Below are positions 37,830 to 48,607 of a stretch of DNA of 64,000 nucleotides, in pieces. The notes beneath the pieces were generated by a model. The model was given only the letters and a program-made list of their open reading frames with translations. It was not told where the DNA came from and searched no databases. The position numbers and the translations under genes are program-made. Within the stretch, counting starts at the first letter, position 1. Every line of letters starts with the position of its first letter. Source of the DNA: Chitinophagaceae bacterium (lineage in GTDB: Bacteria > Bacteroidota > Bacteroidia > Chitinophagales > Chitinophagaceae); contig JANYCA010000115.1 of NCBI GenBank assembly GCA_025360525.1, positions 16,176-80,175 on the forward strand. The letters run 5' to 3'.

Positions 37830-38717
37830 TCAGGAATATTTCAGTTTTCCATCTTTATCCCATATCCCCCAGAATTCGCCCACATCACCTTCGGAACCAA
37901 CTTTCCATGCTTCATCAAAAGAAGAGAAATAAAATAGCTCGATTTTTTCTTCAGCCGCCCAATTATTTGCGTTAATAAAATGCCTGATTGCATTTTCATA
38001 AGATGGCATGGAAGCACCAAAGGCGGTTCCTTTATTTGGCCATCCGGTTTCTGTTATTATTACATTTTTGCCATTGCCCGCAATTATTGCCCGGTAATAC
38101 ATATCCTTCATGTACAATAAAGAATAATCAATGTTGCAGCCTTCCCAAAATGGATAACAATTGGCTAAAATAACGTCACAGGCTTCTGTAATTCTGGGAC
38201 GATCTGCAAATTCATAGTATGCATCTACATAGCCCATCGGCACACCCGGCAGTTGTTCTTTAACCTGGTGCATATAAGCTAGTAATTCATTTTCCGTTAA
38301 GTCTTTTCTGTACATCACTTCGTTGCCAACTCCAACAATATCAGCATGCCCGGCTTCTGCAACTTTAATAAGATTTTCAATTTCTTTTTTATTGATGCTT
38401 TTGTCTCTCCCTAGCCATGCGCCAACCAATGTTTTTATTCCATATTCATGGGCGATGCCTGGAATCAATTCGTTGCCATCGGTGCAGGAGAATGTGCGTA
38501 TCCATTTTGTATAAGGACTGATGATATCCATCCGCTTTCTTATTTGCTCTTCTGATATAATCGATCCCGGAGACTGGCCCTGGCTATACGGGGTGAAGCA
38601 AATTCCATGTAACCCTGTCTCGAATGTTTTTTTAAATGCTGCTTTTATTTCATCTTTTGATAATGATGAAAAATCAACTCCCGCCAAGGCTAATAATGTA
38701 TCCGATTTTGCAGCCAT
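37830..38717 (-). CDS. GH17-like glycosidase, no signal peptide (paralogue of 24537-25463)
   Basis: GVGNEVMYRKDL, NCYPFWEGCNIDYS, VIITETGWPNKG. Confidence 0.85.
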   Translation of the reverse strand: MAAKSDTLLALAGVDFSSLSKDEIKAAFKKTFETGLHGICFTPYSQGQSPGSIISEEQIRKRMDIISPYTKWIRTFSCTDGNELIPGIAHEYGIKTLVGAWLGRDKSINKKEIENLIKVAEAGHADIVGVGNEVMYRKDLTENELLAYMHQVKEQLPGVPMGYVDAYYEFADRPRITEACDVILANCYPFWEGCNIDYSLLYMKDMYYRAIIAGNGKNVIITETGWPNKGTAFGASMPSYENAIRHFINANNWAAEEKIELFYFSSFDEAWKVGSEGDVGEFWGIWDKDGKLKYS

Positions 38718-38991
38718 CTTTTTTATATTGCTATTTATACCAGTTTAATAAATCATTGTTTACAAGATGCTATTTTACTAATCTTTCTCGGGGCAGTTTC
38801 TAAATAAATGATTGTTATTGAGCCTTTTTGTTTAGGCATAAACAGTCGTTTGTTTTTAGATAAAAAAAATGATTGAGTATGCCTGTTTTACTACTTGTTT
38901 AAAAGCAACCTACGTTTAAGCCGATTGATAAATCCTACATATGCTGCTGCTAGTTATTGCACTCAACACATTTACTTTTTCTGCCAAATCG

Positions 38992-40014
38992 TTATTGATA
39001 TACCCTTATATAATCTATCTCCATAGTTGCAGCTGTTACTGCCGGATTAATTACGCCTCCAAAATTTCCACCCATGGCTACATTTAAAATGAAAAAGAAA
39101 TTTTGATTAAAAGGTAGACTGCTTGTGTTGGTTACTGAATGAATCAATAAATCATCCACTAACATTTTAATAGACGTGGCTGACCATTCCAACGTATATT
39201 TATGAAACTCCGTTGTTGCATTTGATATAACTCTTGAATTGCCATCCGCACTACCGCCAAACCTGCCCGGATAATGCAGCGTAGCATAAATTTTATTAAG
39301 GTCGTTTCCTAAATGTTCCATTATATCAATTTCTCCGCAGGCAGGCCAGGGTGTGGAACTTATATTGCTACCCAGCATCCAAATGGCAGGCCACGTACCG
39401 CCACCTGCTGGTAATTTTGCCCTTATTTCTGCCCGCCCATATTGGAACGAATATTTATCTTTTGAGAGTAACCTGGCGGAAGTAAAAGGGCTGCCGCTAT
39501 AGTTTTCTTTAATCAGGTTGATCTTTAATGAACCGCCTTGTACAATTGAATTTTCTGGCCTGCTGGTATAATTTTGTGATTCGTTATTGCCCCATCCACC
39601 TGCTCCAAGATCGTATCCCCACCTGGTTGGGTCGGGGGGGCCGTCTACATTAAACTCATCGGACCAAACTAATGAAAGCCTTACCGTTACTGTTACCTGG
39701 ATGGAAGCAGTTGTAGTTTTACCGCTACTGCTTTTTGCAGTTGAATTTACAGTATAGGTGCCGGATGCCGGGTACTTGTATGTGATAGGACCGGTTACAT
39801 TTGCCTGGAAAATTCCATTACCAAAATTGTAAGAGTAGGTAACGGCATTGGTTGCTGTGGAGGTAAAGGTTACATTGCCACTGCTATCAGGATTTACAAC
39901 AGCAGTTACTACCAGGTTGGTTGGCGTATCATTGGCGGCTGCTGGAACGCCATCCTTACCGCATGACGCAAGCATAACAGTAAACACGATCAATAAAACA
40001 GAAGCATATCTCAT
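38992..40014 (-). CDS. PKD + GH16 beta-glucanase lipoprotein
   Basis: Lipobox MRYASVLLIVFTVMLASC; PKD-like YKYPASGTYTV; WPACGEIDIMEHLG. Start at internal Met preferred to 40071, which overlaps the upstream gene. Confidence 0.92.
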   Translation of the reverse strand: MRYASVLLIVFTVMLASCGKDGVPAAANDTPTNLVVTAVVNPDSSGNVTFTSTATNAVTYSYNFGNGIFQANVTGPITYKYPASGTYTVNSTAKSSSGKTTTASIQVTVTVRLSLVWSDEFNVDGPPDPTRWGYDLGAGGWGNNESQNYTSRPENSIVQGGSLKINLIKENYSGSPFTSARLLSKDKYSFQYGRAEIRAKLPAGGGTWPAIWMLGSNISSTPWPACGEIDIMEHLGNDLNKIYATLHYPGRFGGSADGNSRVISNATTEFHKYTLEWSATSIKMLVDDLLIHSVTNTSSLPFNQNFFFILNVAMGGNFGGVINPAVTAATMEIDYIRVYQ

Positions 40015-40027
40015 TACTTTTTTATTT

Positions 40028-43000
40028 TTAATTATTATTAAATATTTTACGGATAACCTGTATGGATCCACCGTTTTTTGAAACCACTATTTTACTTCCC
40101 TTTTTTGCATTTAATGTGATCATATCTCTTACATCTCCTGGCACAAAAAGACCGCTGATATCCCGGTTAACCGGTTTAAAATCTCCCTTATTATTTCCTT
40201 TTAAAAGCAAGCCCATACTGGCATCATTATTTCCTTGCTGAACCCTGAAAGGGAAGAAATTTCCTGTTATTAATAAATCATCCGCACCATCATCATCATA
40301 ATCTTTAAAGCTAATGCCGTAGATAGAACTAAACTGTGCTTCTATGGGTAATGGTTTAAAGGTAAATTTCCCCTTATCATTAAAAAGAATAGCAGACTCA
40401 GTATGGTAAACATAAAATTTTTGCGCCGCTTCAATTTGTTCTTTTGTTATAATATTCTCGAGGGTTGCGCTGGCATAATCAGCATATTTTAAAAACACTT
40501 TGTTTAATGCTGGCATTTGCTCCATTAATTCGTCTCTTGAATGAGTTGGGTAGCTCTTGCCTTTTATAAACCTTGTCATGATAGGGTCGATACTGCCATC
40601 ATTGCTAAAGTCTGCGGCATAAGTTACCATTGGTTCTGCAGGACTGCATTTAAAATTGGTATTACATCCAATGTTACCAACAACGAAATCTATGTCTCCA
40701 TCATTGTCAATATCTGCCGGAAGAATCTTTCTCCAAAATCCATTTGTTTTTGAAAGACCGGAAGCTTCCGTGATATCAGAAAAACGAACGCCATTGTTAT
40801 TGTGAAATATTTTTATTGGCATCCAGTCGCCACCCAAAACCAGGTCGGGCCATCCATCTTTATCTATATCAGTCCAAACAGCTTCAGTTACCATCCCGGC
40901 ATTGAACAAATCGCCACCACCGGCTTTGGGAGTGATATTGGTGAATTTTACCTGCCGGGTTATTTTATCATAATCGTTTCGCAAAAGAATATTTCCACCC
41001 ACCATTGGATACATTCCCGGAACGGTTCTGTCGCCAACAAACAAATCAATATCTCCATCTCTATCAAAATCTACTGCAGCTACACAACTACCACTATAAT
41101 CTTCCTGGGGTAATGCAGTTGCTGCTTTTGAAAAATTGCCCATGCCATCATTCAGGTAAAGCCTGTCTTGTAGTTCGGGACCGGGAGCCATCCATTCGTT
41201 ACCTCCGCTTACTATGTACAAATCATTATCACCATCATTGTCTGCATCAAAAAAAACAGAAGATACATCTTCACAGACTGCATCTTTTTCCCAGGGCTGG
41301 CTGCCGGATCGTTTAAATTTTCCATCCCCTAACTGAAGATATAATATACCTGCCTGTCCCGAAGGGCCACCAATAAAAAGATCTTCCAATCCATCTTTGT
41401 TTACATCTGCCTTGCACATTTTAGGCCCTTGTTTTGAAAGTTCAAAAGGAATAAGGTATTCTCTTTTGAAATCGACATAAATATTTTCGTTTTGTGTAAA
41501 ATCAATGCCGGATAATGAAGTGATATCTTCAAATAAAACAGGCTGTTTGGCTACAATGCCTGTTGCCTGCCGGCTGGCTGATTTTGCAATATTTACCGTT
41601 GAATTAATGGAAGGATTTTCAATAATAGTTTCTGCAGATCCATTCCAGATTACTTTGATGCGGTTAATTTTATTTTGCTTACCAATGCCAAAATTCAACC
41701 GGTAATCCACCGACGACTGGTAGCCACGTACCGGGTACATTTCCTGTACCTGGGTTCCGCTATCCGTGTATACAAATACTTTTGCACCAATGCCAAAGCG
41801 ATTTTTTTGATCACCCTGCAGGGATACTTTTATGTAATTATTTTTATCAATTTCGTTTGTATTATTCCGGTATAACCAAACCGGCTCATTGTTATTGCAT
41901 ACCACCAGGTCCATGTCTCCGTCATTGTCCAGATCTACGTATGATGCGCCACTGCTAACACCTTTTTCATCGAGTCCCCATTTTTCTGTTTCATCAGAAA
42001 AGGTAAGGTCATGTTTATTTTTATAAACATAATTACTGATTTTGGTGGAGGGCATTTTTTTTACGAGATCAAACAAGGGCATGTTTTTTTCATAATTCTC
42101 CCTTGTAGAAACATCCAGTCTTTTTTTTGCCACTTCAGAAAAAGCTTCCGAAACATCGTACTTCACAAAATCGAGATTAGTGTAATCCCGTAAATATCCA
42201 TTGCATACAAAAAGATCTTTCCAGCCGTCGTTATCAAAATCTGCAAATAATGCGGCCCAGCTCCAGTCGGTATTAGACACTCCTGCCAGTTGGCCAATCT
42301 CACTAAACACCGGTAAACTATCTGTAGTAAAACCCCTGTTTAACTGGAGCATATTACGGCTGTATTGATACCCGTAGCCGCTGTCTTTCATTAATTTTTG
42401 CTGATCGTATTCATCGCCAACCTGCAAAATTTTTTGGCGGTAGTTGTCTTCGGGAAGCATGTCCATTGTAATTACATCGGGCATCAGGTCGTTGTTGTAA
42501 TCGGCAATATCAGTACCCATCGTACTCCTGCTCATGTGTGCAAATGATTTTTTACACACTTCGCTAAAAGTTCCGTTGCGGTTGTTGAGGTAAAGAAAAT
42601 CCTGTTCATTAAAATCGTTGCTAACAAAGATATCTGGCCAGCCATCGTTGTTTAAATCACTGATGCTAATGCCCAATCCAAAATTGATACCACTTCCGTA
42701 AATGCCGGCTTCGCTACTAACATCTGTAAAATGGCCATTGTCGTTGCGGTATAGCCGATTGCCGAATTGAGGATGGCGGAGGTTTCTAAGGCGGGTGGTA
42801 TTATAGAAAGGGGAGTAGAACCCTTTAGCATGGTTTAGTAGAAACATATCGAGATCACCATCCTGATCGTAATCAAAAAATGCCGATTGACTGGTATAAG
42901 TTCCCACGGCATCGATGCCATATGCTGCTGCCTGGTCTGTAAAAACAGGGATTCCATCTTTGTTGTTTCCTAAATTGATGAAAAGCTGGTTCGCCCTGTC

Positions 43001-43414
43001 GGAGTCTGAACCAAAACCTGAATAGCACACATAAATATCCAGCAATCCATCGCCATTAACATCGGCCATATTAGCGCCGGTTCTCCAGGCATTCTTTCCG
43101 GCAACCCCAGCCACATTAGTAACATCTGTAAAAGCCAATTGGCCTTTATTGATATAAAGTTTAGATGGGCTCTGGTTGCCGGTAAAGAAAAGATCTGGTA
43201 ATCCATCCCCATTCAGGTCGCCTGTTGCTACTCCATTTCCATTATAGTAGTACTCGTACATCAACACATTTTGAGCCTGTGTTTCTGTAATGGTATTGGT
43301 GAAGTTTATGCCTGAATGTTCTATGGTTATTTTTTCAAATTCTTTTACCTGCTGCCGGCAACTTAACAAAAGTTGACACATTAAAATGACACTTATAATC
43401 CGTAATGGCAGCAT
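40028..43414 (-). CDS. FG-GAP/VCBS repeat + ASPIC/UnbV-type (CRTAC-like) lipoprotein
   Basis: Lipobox ILMCQLLLSC; many DxNxDGxxD repeats; INRIKVIWNGSAETIIENPSIN. Confidence 0.9.
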   Translation of the reverse strand: MLPLRIISVILMCQLLLSCRQQVKEFEKITIEHSGINFTNTITETQAQNVLMYEYYYNGNGVATGDLNGDGLPDLFFTGNQSPSKLYINKGQLAFTDVTNVAGVAGKNAWRTGANMADVNGDGLLDIYVCYSGFGSDSDRANQLFINLGNNKDGIPVFTDQAAAYGIDAVGTYTSQSAFFDYDQDGDLDMFLLNHAKGFYSPFYNTTRLRNLRHPQFGNRLYRNDNGHFTDVSSEAGIYGSGINFGLGISISDLNNDGWPDIFVSNDFNEQDFLYLNNRNGTFSEVCKKSFAHMSRSTMGTDIADYNNDLMPDVITMDMLPEDNYRQKILQVGDEYDQQKLMKDSGYGYQYSRNMLQLNRGFTTDSLPVFSEIGQLAGVSNTDWSWAALFADFDNDGWKDLFVCNGYLRDYTNLDFVKYDVSEAFSEVAKKRLDVSTRENYEKNMPLFDLVKKMPSTKISNYVYKNKHDLTFSDETEKWGLDEKGVSSGASYVDLDNDGDMDLVVCNNNEPVWLYRNNTNEIDKNNYIKVSLQGDQKNRFGIGAKVFVYTDSGTQVQEMYPVRGYQSSVDYRLNFGIGKQNKINRIKVIWNGSAETIIENPSINSTVNIAKSASRQATGIVAKQPVLFEDITSLSGIDFTQNENIYVDFKREYLIPFELSKQGPKMCKADVNKDGLEDLFIGGPSGQAGILYLQLGDGKFKRSGSQPWEKDAVCEDVSSVFFDADNDGDNDLYIVSGGNEWMAPGPELQDRLYLNDGMGNFSKAATALPQEDYSGSCVAAVDFDRDGDIDLFVGDRTVPGMYPMVGGNILLRNDYDKITRQVKFTNITPKAGGGDLFNAGMVTEAVWTDIDKDGWPDLVLGGDWMPIKIFHNNNGVRFSDITEASGLSKTNGFWRKILPADIDNDGDIDFVVGNIGCNTNFKCSPAEPMVTYAADFSNDGSIDPIMTRFIKGKSYPTHSRDELMEQMPALNKVFLKYADYASATLENIITKEQIEAAQKFYVYHTESAILFNDKGKFTFKPLPIEAQFSSIYGISFKDYDDDGADDLLITGNFFPFRVQQGNNDASMGLLLKGNNKGDFKPVNRDISGLFVPGDVRDMITLNAKKGSKIVVSKNGGSIQVIRKIFNNN

Positions 43415-43468
43415 GAATTTTGTTTATAGGATAATTAATTTAGACTGCAAATGCTTGACGTGATCGGA

Positions 43469-43702
43469 TAGACTTCATTTACTTCTTTGCCTTGATGCAA
43501 AGAAGTAACAAGAAAGATCAAGGCTTCATAAAAAAGACTAAAAATTTGAATGTCTGGCTAAAATGAAATTAGCTCCAACTTCATAATCTGGCCCGGCTTT
43601 AGTGCGACCTACGGGCAAAATGCCATTCCTGGCTACTGTAACACCAATTTCATTTTTTTACGCCAAACTTTCAAATTTTCTTAACGTCTTTTTTATGAGG
43701 CC
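43469..43702. repeat. Dispersed intergenic hairpin repeat, copy 2
   Basis: Same orientation and structure as 33935-34167; TTACTTCTTTGC-CTTGAT-GCAAAGAAGTAA at 43479-43508. Confidence 0.92.
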
Positions 43703-43765
43703 GAAAACGAATATGCGCCCTATATTTAATATCCACTTTTATTTAAAATATTATTTAACAATCGA

Positions 43766-45436
43766 TTAATTATATCCCGGGTTTTGGGTCAAATTCGGAT
43801 TTTTGTCGATTTCAACCTGTGGAATTGGGAGCAAATTCTGCGTCTCTTTATAGTTGCGCTTTTCCAGCTCCTGGATGCTATAATTAAATGTTGCACCCGA
43901 TTTTGTAATCTTAACCTTGTTAACAGGAACATTAAAATAAAGTGCTCCTAATTTCCACCGGCGTACATCCCAAAAGCGGTGCTCTTCAAAGCTAAGTTCA
44001 ATTCTTCTTTCGTTGCGGATACGGTTACGCAATTCGGTTTGGGTTAAACTACTGATTGCTGGCTGCCCTGCCCTTTGCCTTACCAAATTAATTGCTTCAT
44101 AAACCGATGCATCTGGCCCAACCGCTTCGTTTTGTGCCTCTGCATAGTTGAGTAATACTTCAGCATAGCGAATAAATATCCAGTCATTGTCGCCACCCTG
44201 GTATACCTGATCTGCTGTTACATATTTATCATCCAGTAATTTTTTAAGACCGTATCCGGTTTTTGTTCTGTCACCATTGGAAGCATTCTGTGCATTACCT
44301 CCGTCAAATGTTTCTACAGTTATGCCCTTCCATGGAGATCCATTGCGAAGTATAGACTGGTCTAGCCGGCTATCCCTGTTTTTGTATGGATCCTGTGGTG
44401 CATACCCTGAGGCAGGCTCTGTAATTGCTTTACCATTCGTCATTTCATACGCATCCACCAGGTTTTGTGTAGGCGAAAAGCCACCCCATGCACCACCAAC
44501 TACATCCGGTGCTTGGATACTCATAGCCAGTTTCCACGGTGTTTGTTGAGTTCTGTTTGGTCTTTGATATTTGCTGGCAAAAATCACTTCATTGTTGCCT
44601 GTTTTGTCGAGAAATACCCTGTAATAATTGGGATATAGAGAATAGGTATTTAAATCTTTTACTGCCTTAGAAGCTGTTGCTGCTGCCTGCCACCTGGTTA
44701 AATCGTTGGATGGGTTATTAATGGCACTTGCAAAATATAACAATGCTCTTCCTTTAAGTGCCAATGCTGCTCCTTTAGTTGCTCTGCCTAGGTCGGAAGG
44801 TGGATAAGAAACTGGAAGTACAGCTGCTGCATCATCGCAATCTTTTTTAACCTGCTCCAAACATTCCTCATAGGTATTGCGTGGTACCAGCAAATCATCA
44901 GAAGCATTTTGTTCTTTTGTTATTAACGGAACAGCTCCAAAAGCCTTGATTAAATCCGCATAGCAAAATGCACGAATAAATTGAGCTTCTGCCTTTAATT
45001 GGTTTCTTAACTTTATTTCATCCGGGGTAGATGCCGGAACGCCATCAATTTTAGATATAAGAATATTACATTTACGGATAACCAGGTAATTAAAAAACCA
45101 CATTTCGGTACCATAAGTAAAGGTGGTGGCTAATTCACCATTATTGAGGTTATTTAAAGTAGTGCCTGATGGTCCTTCTGCTTCATCAGTTGCCATGGCC
45201 AGCATACCTTGCCCCATTGACCAGTCATTTCCCAAACCAGCATCCCTGCGATCGAAACCACTCAGAATACTTCCATAGATATTGGTAACAAATTGTTTGG
45301 TGAGCGACAAGTCTCCAAATACTGCCACATCAGAAACAAAGTTTGTTGGCTTTATATCGAGGAGGTCTTTCTTGCAGGACCCAGCAAGGGTTGCAATAAA
45401 CAAAATTAGAATAAGTCTTAATTTATTTGTACTCAT
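43766..45436 (-). CDS. SusD/RagB family nutrient-binding lipoprotein
   Basis: SPII-like LAGSCKKD; INLVRQRAG; RNERRIELSFEEHRFWDVRRW. Confidence 0.97.
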   Translation of the reverse strand: MSTNKLRLILILFIATLAGSCKKDLLDIKPTNFVSDVAVFGDLSLTKQFVTNIYGSILSGFDRRDAGLGNDWSMGQGMLAMATDEAEGPSGTTLNNLNNGELATTFTYGTEMWFFNYLVIRKCNILISKIDGVPASTPDEIKLRNQLKAEAQFIRAFCYADLIKAFGAVPLITKEQNASDDLLVPRNTYEECLEQVKKDCDDAAAVLPVSYPPSDLGRATKGAALALKGRALLYFASAINNPSNDLTRWQAAATASKAVKDLNTYSLYPNYYRVFLDKTGNNEVIFASKYQRPNRTQQTPWKLAMSIQAPDVVGGAWGGFSPTQNLVDAYEMTNGKAITEPASGYAPQDPYKNRDSRLDQSILRNGSPWKGITVETFDGGNAQNASNGDRTKTGYGLKKLLDDKYVTADQVYQGGDNDWIFIRYAEVLLNYAEAQNEAVGPDASVYEAINLVRQRAGQPAISSLTQTELRNRIRNERRIELSFEEHRFWDVRRWKLGALYFNVPVNKVKITKSGATFNYSIQELEKRNYKETQNLLPIPQVEIDKNPNLTQNPGYN

Positions 45437-45482
45437 AAAACTGTATTTATGTGTTATAAAATTTTTAAAGAATAACGGTTAA

Positions 45483-48400
45483 TTAAAATTGAACATTTAC
45501 ACCAAAGTTAAATGTCATCTGCTGCGGATAGTACCAGCCTGATGCATTGTTATTTTCCGGGTCAACGTTTTTAATGTCTGTAAATGTTAACAGGTTTTGA
45601 CCATTAGCATAAAATCTTACCTGGCTTGCTCCTATTCTTGTTAATATCTTAGCTTTTACTGTGTAGGCTACTTCCACGTTTTTCAAACGGATAAAGGAAG
45701 CATCTTTAATCCAGAAGCTACTAATTTGTTGATTGTTGCGGTCGGATAGTAAAGACAGTCTTGGCAACGGTGCATCTGGCCTGTCTGGAGTCCAGCGATC
45801 GAGCCATTCACTTGTAACCCGTCCGTTGTTATAAAATGCCCATGCTGCGTTTTGAATAAGTAATTGTTGAACGCCGGTAGCACCTTGAAAAAGGAAGTTT
45901 AATTCTATTCCTTTATAATTTACTCCACCGATAATACCATAGGTAGTTGTGGGCAAAGGACCACCGCCCAGGTATGTAATATCATTAGCATCAATTATAC
46001 CGTCTGGTTTGCCACCGGGGCCGCTAACGTCTTCGTATTTTATATCACCAGGGCCTGTTGAGCTGGAGAATGCAGCCAGCTTAGGTGAATTATTGTAGTC
46101 TGCCTGGTCCTTGAAAATTCCAATAGCTTTATAGCCGTAATAACCATTGTTAGACCTTCCGGTAATTTTACGACCGTCAGGTATATTTGCAGCTTCTGCA
46201 GCTTCAATAATGGTGTTTTTTGCAATGGTTAAATTGCCTCTTATAGAGTATGAAAAGTCTTGGGATATTTTATTCTCATGAGAAAGTGTTAACTCAAATC
46301 CTTTGTTCTCAACAATACCTATATTTTCCTGTGGTAATGTTCCACCAAAAGTAAATGGTACAGAAAGACTTTTTGTTGTTAAGATATCTTTTCTTCTTTC
46401 TTTAAACCATGTGAAATCTATACCCAATAAACCATTCCAAAGACGTGTTTCAAGGCCAAGGTCAGTTTTGGTAGCGGTTTCCCAGGTTAATTTTTCATTG
46501 GCGATAGCACCAGGCTCTAAACCATTTATAAGCTGACCACCCAAAGAATAATTATTGGTAACCAGGTTATATCGGTTGTAGTATCCAAATCTGCTTGGTA
46601 TGCGATCGCTACCCAACTGGCCGGTAGAGCCTTTAAATTTAAGATAGTTAACAGCTTTTATATTTTGCATGAAACTTTCCCTTGAAACCACCCATCCTAA
46701 AGATACAGCCGGAAAATAGCCGGTTCTTACAGCTGGAGCAAAATTTTCAGATTGATCTCTACGCAAGCTCACCTGTGCGATGTACTTTCCATCATAGTCA
46801 TAATTTAAACGTCCTGCTGTACTTTTAAGGCCATAGCGTTCTTCGCCATCGGATAAAACTTCATTGAGTGCGGGGCCAAAATTTAAAATTTCAAGTGCTG
46901 AACTTGTATATGAATTTCTGGCCGCATAAAGGCCGCTGTTTGAACTTTCTTTTTGCAGGAACAATACCAATGCAGAAACATTGTGTTTTCCAAAACGACG
47001 TTCGTAATTAATATGGGCCTGTAATTCTGTCGATTGGCCTTCTCCGAAACTTTTTGAAAGAGAAGGAGATGTAGGTGCATTGGCTGAGTAAGTGTCATCC
47101 GGGTTTTTAACGTATAATGGCACCCATTTAGACCATCTTTTGTTGTAAGAGAAACTTCTGTCGTATGCTAATACAGCTTTAAGAGATAACCCTTTTACCC
47201 ATGGAATGTCCTGAACTAATTGAAAATTAGTGAGCGCTGTATTATCGGCGTTATTTTCGTAACCTGCGCCTTCACTGATAAAGGCAAGCGGATTGGGGTA
47301 AACACCAGGTGCTGCCAGCAAACCGTTTTGGAACCTGGCTGGTTGCGTAGGCGGATTCCTTGTTGTATGCTCAAATATAGTGGAGGTAGGGGTTGGAGGA
47401 GCGTTGCGATTTTCCAGCCTTGCAGCTATATCTGCAGAAAAACGGGTTGTTTTAGTAACCTGGATATCAAGGTTTGTACGGATATTATACCGCTTATAAC
47501 CCAGTGTACTGTAAAGGCCCTTATCATCGAGGTAGCCAAGAGAAGTGAAATATCTTACTTTATCGGATCCACCGCTGAAGGACAAATTATGTTGCATTCT
47601 TTTTGCAGACCCGCCCAAAACCAGGCGCTGCCAATCTGTATTGGGATTGCGGTCGGGGTCAGTTCCATTTTTAAATGATTGCAGGCGTTCGTTAGAAAAC
47701 TCTGGTGTTGCATTTGGGTTATCGTTCAATTTTGCTTCGTTGTATAAAACGCCATAATCGTAAGACCCTAAGTTATCGGGAAGACGGGTAACTTTATTAA
47801 AGCCATAATTAAACGAATAGCTGGCTGATAATTTACCGGCTTTACCTCTTTTAGTGGTAACCAGTATAACACCATTAGCGCCCTTTACACCAAAAATAGC
47901 GGCGGAAGAAGCGTCTTTTAAAATGTTGATGCTTTCAATTTCGTTTGGATCAAGTTGTGAGAAATCCCTGTACTGGCGAACAATATTATCAACTACAAAT
48001 AATGGCTCCATGGTACCTGCACCGAAGGTTGCATTGCCCCTGATGAATATCTGTGCACCATCTTTGCCGGGCTCACCGGTAGTTTGTTTGGTAATTACAC
48101 CAGATACTCGTCCCGTAAGTGCATTACTTAAATCACCCACCGGGCTTTGAATTAATTCTTTGGTTTTTACAGTTGAGATAGATCCTGTTATATTGCTCTT
48201 TTTTTGCGTGCCATAACCTGTTACTACCACTTCACTCAATGCGGCAGACTGTACTTCCATTTTTATTATTAATGGTTCAGTTCCGGCCACTTTTATTTCC
48301 TGGTCTGTCATACCAACATAAGTAACATTAATTGTTTGGCTGTTGGCCGGCAGTGTAATACTAAAAGCCCCGGAAGCTACAGTTGTCGTCATCACTTTTG

Positions 48401-48548
48401 TTCCTTTTGCGGAAATGGTTACACCTTCCAGCGGAGCTCCTGTAGCCTTATTAGTAACTGTTCCAGTTACCTTTTTTTGGGCCCAAGTTACCGAAACGCT
48501 GAATAGCATTACCAGGAATATGATCCATGTTTTCATTTCAAATTTCAT
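45483..48548 (-). CDS. SusC/RagA TonB-linked outer-membrane receptor
   Basis: Carboxypeptidase-regulatory-like N-terminus, VVVTGYGTQKKSNITGSISTV plug, C-terminal NFGVNVQF. Confidence 0.97.
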   Translation of the reverse strand: MKFEMKTWIIFLVMLFSVSVTWAQKKVTGTVTNKATGAPLEGVTISAKGTKVMTTTVASGAFSITLPANSQTINVTYVGMTDQEIKVAGTEPLIIKMEVQSAALSEVVVTGYGTQKKSNITGSISTVKTKELIQSPVGDLSNALTGRVSGVITKQTTGEPGKDGAQIFIRGNATFGAGTMEPLFVVDNIVRQYRDFSQLDPNEIESINILKDASSAAIFGVKGANGVILVTTKRGKAGKLSASYSFNYGFNKVTRLPDNLGSYDYGVLYNEAKLNDNPNATPEFSNERLQSFKNGTDPDRNPNTDWQRLVLGGSAKRMQHNLSFSGGSDKVRYFTSLGYLDDKGLYSTLGYKRYNIRTNLDIQVTKTTRFSADIAARLENRNAPPTPTSTIFEHTTRNPPTQPARFQNGLLAAPGVYPNPLAFISEGAGYENNADNTALTNFQLVQDIPWVKGLSLKAVLAYDRSFSYNKRWSKWVPLYVKNPDDTYSANAPTSPSLSKSFGEGQSTELQAHINYERRFGKHNVSALVLFLQKESSNSGLYAARNSYTSSALEILNFGPALNEVLSDGEERYGLKSTAGRLNYDYDGKYIAQVSLRRDQSENFAPAVRTGYFPAVSLGWVVSRESFMQNIKAVNYLKFKGSTGQLGSDRIPSRFGYYNRYNLVTNNYSLGGQLINGLEPGAIANEKLTWETATKTDLGLETRLWNGLLGIDFTWFKERRKDILTTKSLSVPFTFGGTLPQENIGIVENKGFELTLSHENKISQDFSYSIRGNLTIAKNTIIEAAEAANIPDGRKITGRSNNGYYGYKAIGIFKDQADYNNSPKLAAFSSSTGPGDIKYEDVSGPGGKPDGIIDANDITYLGGGPLPTTTYGIIGGVNYKGIELNFLFQGATGVQQLLIQNAAWAFYNNGRVTSEWLDRWTPDRPDAPLPRLSLLSDRNNQQISSFWIKDASFIRLKNVEVAYTVKAKILTRIGASQVRFYANGQNLLTFTDIKNVDPENNNASGWYYPQQMTFNFGVNVQF

Positions 48549-48607
48549 ATGTGTTAGTTTTAAGTATTTAAATTTTTATAACTGTTATAGGGAAATTTAC
48601 AGTATTG

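Noticed and set aside
40015-40071. 44-bp overlap between the GH16 ORF and the FG-GAP ORF
   Set aside because: Caused by an upstream ATG; the lipoprotein signal peptide begins at the internal Met (40014), which removes the overlap.
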